Of a stretch of 64,000 nt of DNA, positions 43,648-64,000 are shown piece by piece. The translations under genes were made by a program, and so were the position numbers. This DNA comes from Anas platyrhynchos (taxonomy: Eukaryota > Chordata > Aves > Anseriformes > Anatidae). The notes beneath the pieces are model-generated. The model had not been told where the DNA came from. It did not search any database and was given only the letters and a program-made list of their open reading frames with translations. Each line of letters begins with the position of its first letter. Position 1 is the first letter of the stretch. The stretch spans positions 37,501 to 101,500 of the forward strand of contig NC_092616.1 of NCBI RefSeq assembly GCF_047663525.1, read 5' to 3'.

Positions 43648-46353
43648 ATGCCAGGGGGAGCAATGGCAAGGCTGGAGGATAAGGTAAAGGCCCAGCTGAA
43701 GTGCATCTACACCAATGCACGCAGCATGGGTAACAAACAGGAGGAGCTGGAAGCCATCGTGCAGCGGGCAGGCTACGACTTGGTTGCCATCACGGAAACG
43801 TGGTGGGACCAGTCTCATGACTGGAGTGCTGCGATGCCTGGCTATAGGCTCTTCAGAAGGAACAGGCAGCACAGAAGGGGTGGCGGTGTGGCTCTCTATA
43901 TTAGAGAGTCTTTCGATGTTGTAGAACTCGAGGCTGGGAATGACAAGGTCGAGTCCCTTTGGGTTAGGATCGGCAGGGACAACAAGGCTAGTGTCCTGGT
44001 CGGGGTCTGCTATAGACCGCCGAACCAGGATGAAGAGACGGATGAGGAGTTCTACAGGCAGCTGACAGAAGTTGCGAAATCGTCGGCGCTTGTACTCGTG
44101 GGGGACTTCAACTTCCCTGACATATCCTGGAAGCACAACACAGCCCAGAGGAAGCAGTCTAGGAGGTTTCTGGAGAAAGTGGAAGATAGCTTCCTGACGC
44201 AGCTGATTAGTGAACCTACCAGGGGTGGTGCCCTGCTAGACCTTCTCTTCACAAACAGAGAAGGACTGGTGGAGGATGTGATTGTCGGGAACAGTCTTGG
44301 GCAGAGTGACCACGAAATGGTGGAGTTCACTATTCTTAGCGGGGCCAGGAAGGGAACCAGTAAAACCACTGTATTGGACTTTCGGAGGGCTGACTTTGGG
44401 CTGCTCAGGACACTAGTTGGTGGAGTCCCATGGGAGGCGGTTCTGAAGGGCAGAGGGGTCCAGGAAGGCTGGGCGCTCTTTAAGAGGCAAATCCTAATGG
44501 CGCAGGAGCGGTCTATTCCCATGCGCCCAAAGATGAGCCAGCGGGGAAGAAGACCAGCCTGGCTCAACAGAGAATTGCGGCTTGAGCTTGGGAGAAAAAA
44601 GAGGGTTTATAATCTTTGGAAAATTGGGCAGGCCACTAAGGAGGACTATAAGGATGTAGCGAGGCTGTGCAGGGACAAGATTAGGAAGGCCAAAGCTCAT
44701 CTGGAGCTCAATCTGGCTACTGCTGTTAAAGATAACAAAAAACGCTTTTATAAATACATCAACACCAAAAGGAGGACTAGGGAGAATCTCCATCCTTTAC
44801 TGGATGCGGGGGGAAACTTAGTTACAAGAGATGAGGAAAAGGCGGAGGTGCTTAATGCCTTCTTTGCCTCAGTCTTTAGCGGCAAAACCGGTTGCTCTCT
44901 GGATACCCAGTACCCAGAACTGGTGGAAGGGGACGGGGAGCAGGATGTGGCCCTCACCATCCACGAAGAACTGGTTGGTGACCTGCTACGGCACTTGGAT
45001 GTCCACAAATCAATGGGGCCGGATGGGATCCACCCAAGGGTACTGAGAGAACTGGCAGAGGAGCTGGCCAAGCCCCTATCCATCATTTATCAGCAGTCCT
45101 GGCTATCGGGGGAGGTCCCAGCTGACTGGCGACTAGCAAATGTGACGCCCATCTACAAGAAGGGCCGGAGGGCAGACCCGGGGAACTACAGGCCGGTCAG
45201 TTTGACCTCAGTACCAGGGAAGCTCATGGAGCAGATCCTCTTGGGAGTCATCATGCGGCACTTGAAGGGCAAGCAGGCGATCAGGCCCAGCCAGCATGGG
45301 TTTATGGAAGGCAGGTCCTGCTTGACGAACCTGATCTCCTTCTACGACAAAGTGACGCGCTGGGTGGATGAGGGAAAGGCTGTGGATGTGGTCTACCTTG
45401 ACTTCAGCAAGGCTTTTGACACCGTCTCCCACAGCATTCTCCTCAAGAAACTGGCTGCTCTTGGCTTGGACTGGCGCACGCTTCGTTGGGTTAGAAACTG
45501 GCTGGATAGCCAGGCCCAAAGAGTTGTGGTAAATGGAGCCAAGTCCAGTTGGAGGCCAGTCACTAGTGGCGTCCCCCAGGGCTCGGTGCTGGGGCCGGTC
45601 CTCTTTAACATCTTCATCAATGATCTGGATGACGGCACTGAGTGCACCCTCAGTAAGTTTGCAGATGACACCAAGCTAGGTGCGTGTGTCGATCTGCTCG
45701 AGGGTAGGAAGGCTCTGCAGGAGGATCTGGATAGGCTGCACCGATGGGCTGAGGTCAACTGTATGAAGTTCAACAAGGCCAAGTGCCGGGTCCTGCACCT
45801 GGGGCGCAATAACCCCAAGCAGAACTACAGGCTGGGAGAGGAATGGTTGGAGAGCTGCCAGGCAGAGAAGGACCTGGGAGTGATGGTGGACAGTCGGCTG
45901 AATATGAGCCAGCAGTGTGCTCAGGTGGCCAAGAAGGCCAACGGCATCCTGGCTTGTATCAGAAACACTGTGACCAGCAGGGCTAGGGAGGTGATCGTCC
46001 CCCTGTACTCGGCTCTGGTGAGGCCGCACCTCGAGTACTGTGTTCAGTTTTGGGCCCCTTGCTACAAGAAGGACATCGAGGTGCTTGAGCGGGTCCAAAG
46101 AAGGGCGACGAAGCTGGTGAGGGGCCTGGAGAGCAAGTCCTATGAGGAGCGGCTGAAGGAGCTGGGCTTGTTCAGCCTAGAGAAGAGGAGGCTCAGGGGT
46201 GACCTTATTGCTCTGTATAAGTACATTAAAGGAGGCTGTAGAGAGGTGGGGGTTGGCCTGTTCTCCCATGTGCCTGGTGACAGGACGAGGGGGAATGGGG
46301 GGGAATGGGCTAAAGTTACGCCAGGGGAATGGGCTAAAGTTACGCCAGGGTAG
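43648..46353 (+). CDS. CR1 ORF2: AP endonuclease and reverse transcriptase
   Basis: 901 codons from an ATG. The APE-type endonuclease shows [22 protein letters not shown] and [10 protein letters not shown] shows [24 protein letters not shown] (catalytic Asp), [21 protein letters not shown] and KFADDTK (catalytic Asp pair). These are all conserved, so the enzyme core could be functional. The normal C-terminal tail ([20 protein letters not shown]) lies in another frame at 46340-46495, because of a roughly 24-bp tandem duplication and a G-run indel near 46290-46350. The protein therefore ends in a short repeated GEWAKVTPG peptide. Confidence 0.92.
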   Translation: MPGGAMARLEDKVKAQLKCIYTNARSMGNKQEELEAIVQRAGYDLVAITETWWDQSHDWSAAMPGYRLFRRNRQHRRGGGVALYIRESFDVVELEAGNDKVESLWVRIGRDNKASVLVGVCYRPPNQDEETDEEFYRQLTEVAKSSALVLVGDFNFPDISWKHNTAQRKQSRRFLEKVEDSFLTQLISEPTRGGALLDLLFTNREGLVEDVIVGNSLGQSDHEMVEFTILSGARKGTSKTTVLDFRRADFGLLRTLVGGVPWEAVLKGRGVQEGWALFKRQILMAQERSIPMRPKMSQRGRRPAWLNRELRLELGRKKRVYNLWKIGQATKEDYKDVARLCRDKIRKAKAHLELNLATAVKDNKKRFYKYINTKRRTRENLHPLLDAGGNLVTRDEEKAEVLNAFFASVFSGKTGCSLDTQYPELVEGDGEQDVALTIHEELVGDLLRHLDVHKSMGPDGIHPRVLRELAEELAKPLSIIYQQSWLSGEVPADWRLANVTPIYKKGRRADPGNYRPVSLTSVPGKLMEQILLGVIMRHLKGKQAIRPSQHGFMEGRSCLTNLISFYDKVTRWVDEGKAVDVVYLDFSKAFDTVSHSILLKKLAALGLDWRTLRWVRNWLDSQAQRVVVNGAKSSWRPVTSGVPQGSVLGPVLFNIFINDLDDGTECTLSKFADDTKLGACVDLLEGRKALQEDLDRLHRWAEVNCMKFNKAKCRVLHLGRNNPKQNYRLGEEWLESCQAEKDLGVMVDSRLNMSQQCAQVAKKANGILACIRNTVTSRAREVIVPLYSALVRPHLEYCVQFWAPCYKKDIEVLERVQRRATKLVRGLESKSYEERLKELGLFSLEKRRLRGDLIALYKYIKGGCREVGVGLFSHVPGDRTRGNGGEWAKVTPGEWAKVTPG

Positions 46354-46639
46354 TTTTAGGTTAGATGTTAGGAAGAATTTCTTTACTGAAAGGGTTGTTA
46401 GGCACTGGAACGGGCTGCCCAGGGAGGTGGTGGAGTCACCATCCCTGGAAGTCTTCAAAAGACGTTTAGATGTAGAGCTTAGGGATATGGTTTAGTGGGG
46501 ACTGTTAGTGTTAGGTTAGAGGTTAGACTCGATGATCTTGAGGTCTCTTCCAACCTAGAAATTCTGTGATTCTGTGATTCTCATTTCTTATTTTGTTTGT
46601 TTTTATTCCTTTTGTACCCTATTAAACTCTCTTTATCAC

Positions 46640-46720
46640 AGTGCACTGGTTTGTTCTTATACTTTTTCTTATACTGTGGAGCCCAAAACTGCACTCAGTA
46701 CTCAGTACATGGAATACCAA
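46640..46720 (+). repeat. CR1-like short fragment
   Basis: GAGCCCAAAACTGCACTCAGTACTC resembles an internal CR1 sequence common in birds (only part quoted as a word match). Too short for orientation or boundaries. Confidence 0.4.
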
Positions 46721-46867
46721 GAGAGACTGCCTGTCATTTTCTCTTCTCTGCAGAAGCTCTGTTGCTAACACTGTCCAGAAATCACCACTGTCACAGACAG
46801 TAGTAGCATTCCCTCCTCCCACAGTTGGTTCTTCCCCCCCAAGACTTAGACACCATCCAGAAAAATA

Positions 46868-46985
46868 AGAAGAATAATACTAATAAAATAAAATAAAATA
46901 AAATAAAATAAAATAAAATAAAATAAAATAAAATAAAATAAAATAAAATAATAAAATAAAATAAAATAATAAAATAAATTAAAAT
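46868..46985. repeat. (AAAAT)n microsatellite
   Basis: About 20 copies of AAAAT/AAATA with occasional AAT interruptions. Confidence 0.95.
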
Positions 46986-47761
46986 AGTCAAAAGCCGTCA
47001 GGAAGGCAGTGGTGCAGACTGTGGAGAGCCTGGGTTCAAATCCTTCTTCTGTGAGGCTCTGAACCTATATCCCACCACAATCTCTCTGCTAATGTATGGC
47101 AGGGAAAGGAGGAAGAAAGAACATATCTCCTGCACTTTCCATTTATTGTTGACTGACAATTCTGTAGAGTTATAAAGCCTCAATCAGTGAGATACAGGGT
47201 TCTTCTCACATTGTCTCACTGTGCCCTAAGCGGAACAGCTCTCATTTAATAGATGCTTCACCACAAAATCATGAGTCATCTGCAGTTTTGAACTTTTCTG
47301 GGATCAAGTCCCTTCAGATGGTTGAGGAATCTGCTCCAGCACCTATGTAAACTGGTGCTCTACTAAGCTAGTGAGTGAACAAGAGAGAAATCCTCTGCTA
47401 GATGACTTGACAAATTGGGTCTGAAAAGTGTGAAAATAGTGTTGAGGCAGAATAGTCCACGATTTTTGCCTTGGGTGCACAGAGGGATTGGGTGTTGTAG
47501 ACTTCTTTTATTCTTCATTAAGATAAACATTTTCAAAAATGTGCTTGTTCAACCTTGCTCCCACTGTGTGCATGGGAGGGAGATAGCTGAAAGTGGGGAG
47601 CGTTGCTTGGATCCTGCAAGTGGCTGAGGTCCAGTGGGGTTGGAGGCTTTCTTCCTCCTTTTGGAAATGCAAAGCAACCCTGCACCTCCCCTGCACTTGC
47701 AGGAGGATCGTGACAGCCCAAAGCACAGCGGCTTTGTAATTGCTGCATACACTTCGATCGG
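46986..47761. other. no gene recognised
   Basis: Unique-looking intergenic DNA between the microsatellite and an LTR. No coding or RNA feature is visible to me. Confidence 0.5.
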
Positions 47762-48310
47762 ATTTACGTGGCAAGGGTTTGGTAGCAGGGGCCTGCAGGG
47801 ATGGCGTCTGTGAGAACAATCCAGACAACAGCCAGCTCCAGATAGCTCCAAAAGGGCCCCGGCGCTTGCCAGAGCTGAGCCAATAAGCGATGTTGTTTGC
47901 ACCTCTGGGAGAGCAGATGTAAGAAGGGGGAAATACTGCTGCACAACAGAAGCTGGTAGAGCAAGGAGTGAGAAGCAGCCCTGCAGCCCCCAAGGTGAGT
48001 GCAGCAGGAGGCAGGAGGTGCTCCAGGCTCACAGCAGCAGTTCCCCTGCGGGCTGTGCAGGGAGAGGCCCCTGGTGGAGCAGGCTGTCCCCCTGCACCCA
48101 TGGGTCCCACATGGAGCAGATCTCCACGCTGCTGCCCCCCTGTGGCTGGAGGAGCCCCCGGTGGAGCAGGTGGCTGTGGCCTGGAGGAGGCTGCGGCCTG
48201 TGGAGAGCCCCCGCAGGAGCAGGCCCCGGGCCGCAGCTGCAGCCATGGAGAGGAGCCCACGGGGAGCAGGGACAGAGAGGGACCTTGGAGGAGGGAACTG
48301 TATCCTCTTT
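47762..48310 (+). repeat. ERV LTR, 5' portion (same family as 34791)
   Basis: ATTTACGTGGCAAGGGTTTGGTAGC opening, GAGCCAATAAGCGATGTTG, then the GC-rich GGAGCAG tandem. It lacks the AATAAA end of the family. Its GC-rich middle is repeated in inverse orientation at 49915-50185. Confidence 0.75.
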
Positions 48311-48536
48311 TTTCATCGGTGCTGAGATTGAGGATCAGGATTTCGTGGTAGGAATTTGTTTAGATGAACCAATTTACATCCATATGGGTTTTGTATGTTT
48401 GTTTCACCTTGTCTTGCAGGACCATCTTGGCTGGGTCTGCAGTGTTGTGCAAAAGTGAAGTTTTTCACAATAAAGAGCAGCTTTATTTTCGGGGAAAAGG
48501 CTGAGGTGGCCTTCATCAGAGTCTTGTGACCTGAAA

Positions 48537-48800
48537 ATGCAGAAAATGGGTGCATGGCTGGCTGGATGGGTGGGTGGGAGTTGGGAATTCAGCCTTGGGA
48601 TCAGAACTGGGACGTTGTTGGGATAGGAAATGATCAGTGGGATGGGAAGTGATGATGGGGATAGGAACTCATTGGGATGGGAAAAATGGGTTTTATTTTT
48701 ATTGCATTCAATCCACTTTATTGACTGTGTTGTACAGTATGGCGTTGTTTTATTATTATAAAATTATAATGATTATTATTTAATCTTACCATGTTTGCAT
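48537..48800 (+). repeat. local duplication, copy C
   Basis: Matches copies A and B, including the GGGATAGGAAATGATCAG block and the CCACTTTATTGACTGTG block. It is followed by CATGTTTGCATCTGTTG, which also follows copy A at about 42045. Confidence 0.7.
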
Positions 48801-48959
48801 CTGTTGTTGTGAAGCAATGTTAAGAACAGCAACAAAATAGTTACCTACTTGCTAGCAGCATCCCTACGTTTGCTGGGGTCTGCTCTGTGCATTTTGAAGA
48901 CTGTTCCATGCTATTCAGCCCCTTCAGGAGGAAATGGATGGTTCTAGGAAAATGCGTCT

Positions 48960-49750
48960 TGACCTGATGCAAAGCTGTGACTCAGCACCCTGCAGCCCCC
49001 TCAACCCCTGGCATTTTACCTGCAGCCCCTCCAACAACTCTGATGTTCCCTGCATCGACTTCAACCACTGCGCTGGGACCTGAGGCCCCTCAAAGCCTTG
49101 TCACTCGCCCTGCAGCCCCTCGAGCCCCTGGCATGTTCCCTGCAGCCCCTCCAAGCCTGGCACAGGCCCTAAGAGCTGGCTCCGGGGACTACCCCGGTGC
49201 TGTCTCAGGCGCCAATACACACAAGGGGAAGGAATGCATGCAGAAGTCATCTCGTTTCGGAAGGGCAGAAAGTCCTCCCAATAAGGGGAAGGAGCAAGAG
49301 GAAGGCAAGGCAGCCTACCCCAAGGTAGGGCCATCCCAGGGAACAGGAGGCTGTTGGAAAGGAGAGCAGAGAGAAAAGCAGCAGCAAGCAGGTGATCCCC
49401 ATCCCTGGGCGAGCTGCGAGCCATGGGACAAGATTGCAGCTGTCCTCCAGGCGAGCACATTGTCAGCTGGCTGCTGCGCTGCTGGGATAGCAGCTGCGGG
49501 AGCCTGGCAGCAGAGGGCAGGGAAGCCAAGCAGCTGGGATCCTTCTCTGGGGAAGGGGGCACTGAGAAAGCGCTTGCAAACGGGGCACAAGCCCTCAGCC
49601 TCTGGAGGCGGCGCCTGGCAGGCGTGAAGGAAAGGGATCCCTTCAAGGAAGATGCTGTGGGCTTGCTGAGGCTCGAAGAACAGATGCTGCTGGCTGCTAC
49701 CAGCGTGTTGCAGCAGCGGCAAGAGAGAGCAAACCGTGGTGGTTTTCCTC
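48960..49750 (+). pseudogene. ERVL-like gag remnant joined to a pol fragment
   Basis: First a Pro/Ala-rich gag linker (PAAPSTPGILPAAPP and similar, from 48977). A frame change near 49420 leads to the capsid segment GEHIVSWLLRCWDSS and LWRRRLAGVKERDPFKED (49440-49650). Directly after this, in frame, comes VGLLRLEEQ ... RQERANRGG (to about 49740), matching the protease-RT linker of the provirus. Everything between capsid and this pol segment is deleted. Opposite strand to the main provirus. Confidence 0.82.
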
Positions 49751-49914
49751 AGCTGGGCAGCTGAGCTCCAGCACAAGCGCTCTCTCCCTGCCCCTCCTCC
49801 AACGCCAAGGGGAGAAAAGAGGCTGGAAAGGGCTCAAGGACTGCCAGAAGGACAGGGAGATCACTCCACAAGGAGCGTCACGGGCAAAGCAGGCTCAGCA
49901 CAGCCTGTTCCAGT

Positions 49915-50185
49915 CCAGCCCGGGGCCTGCTCCTGCGGGGGCTCTCCACAGGCCGCAGTCTCCTCCAGGCCACAGCCACCTGCTCCACCGGGGGCTCCTC
50001 CAGCCACAGGGGGGCTGCAGCGTGGAGATCTGCTCCACGGGGGACCCATGGGTGCAGGGGGACAGCCTGCTCCACCAGGGGCCTCTCCCTGCACAGCCCG
50101 CAGGGGAACTGCTGCTGTGAGCCTGGAGCACCTCCTGCCTCCTGCTGCACGGCCCTTGGGGGCTGCACAGAGCTTTCCCACTCCT
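49915..50185 (-). repeat. inverted LTR fragment
   Basis: Reverse complement of the GC-rich middle of the LTR at about 47985-48235 (CCTGCTCCTGCGGGGGCTCT and following). With that LTR it forms an inverted pair around the gag-pol remnant. Confidence 0.85.
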
Positions 50186-63688
<13,503 letters not shown>

Positions 63689-64000
63689 GTAATTTTTGTT
63701 TTGAATTCTAGCACTTTCTGTCACTGTTACGCAGTATTTGTGTGTTCTGGGGTATCGTGGTTGTTTAGCATTGCTCTTCACTGCTTAGCTGTCTGTGCAC
63801 AGACAACAACAGTACGACTTCTCCCTTTCAGCCTGGAAGACGTTTATCCACCTTCCAAAACAATTGTTATATTTGGCATAACTGTTGGCAGTTTCTGCAG
63901 GAAAAAGCTTGAACTTGAAGACAATGGGTCCACCCACACAGCCCTTTCAAAGCAGTTAACCTTAGTCTGTCAGTAGTTTTCCTTGGGAACCATTTTGGGA

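Larger units (their letters stand above)
42945..46577 (+). mobile_element. long CR1 LINE (5' truncated), ORF1 and ORF2
   Basis: About 3.6 kb. It begins inside ORF1 and includes a nearly complete ORF2, the GACTCGATGATCTTGAGG block and a terminal ATTCTGTG repeat. The catalytic motifs of endonuclease and reverse transcriptase are intact; a frameshift near the end of ORF2 is the main lesion. Confidence 0.93.

Noticed and set aside
63690..63976. Continuation frame after the last ATAD2-like exon
   Set aside because: It reads through a consensus donor (GTAATT) into sequence with no similarity to the expected ATAD2 C-terminal end.

Overview
The window looks like avian nuclear DNA. It holds a CR1 LINE with the ATTCTATG-type 3' tail, endogenous retroviruses with typical bird ERVL-like LTRs, CCCTAA telomeric repeats, and spliced vertebrate gene remnants whose closest recalled relatives are ATG4A and ATAD2. 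The LTR families are ones I associate with Neoaves; species and chromosome cannot be fixed from sequence alone.

Region 1 (1-22763) is a tandem macrosatellite of eleven units (about 2.03-2.24 kb when intact). Each unit carries a GC-rich block with two exon-like segments on the minus strand, a CpG-rich 26-bp minisatellite, a short and a long (CCCTAA)n run, about 650 bp of degenerate telomere-like A-rich DNA, and a roughly 75-bp minisatellite whose copy number explains most of the unit length differences. CCCTAA lies on the + strand, so a chromosome end, if near, is to the left. The last two units are deleted and rearranged and end in a degenerate telomeric tail.

Region 2 (22764-30925) is an env-less ERVL-like provirus on the minus strand: LTR, PBS, gag, in-frame amber codon, pro-RT-RNaseH-IN, LTR. 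Upstream of its 5' LTR is the integrase end of a second copy, so the two proviruses share one LTR.

Region 3 (30925-37461) holds eight exons of an ATG4A-like cysteine protease on the minus strand, truncated at both ends. Its last exon runs in frame into the retroviral integrase fragment. A solo-type LTR (34791-35849) sits in one intron.

Region 4 (37500-50190) is a repeat-rich mosaic. It has a GC-rich, proline-rich + strand gene I do not recognise (38916-41023), a CR1 3' fragment, a long CR1 with ORF1 and ORF2, three copies of a local duplication, and an LTR/gag-pol remnant flanked by inverted LTR pieces.

Region 5 (50964-63688) holds 15 + strand exons of an ATAD2-like AAA/bromodomain gene. 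All intron phases agree and I see no stop. The Walker A/B exons are absent upstream, and the last exon(s) lie at or beyond the right edge. The bromodomain has lost its acetyl-lysine-binding Asn.

Together the window reads as a repeat-rich, possibly subtelomeric segment that collected gene copies and mobile elements. Recent provirus recombination has produced a host-virus fusion frame.
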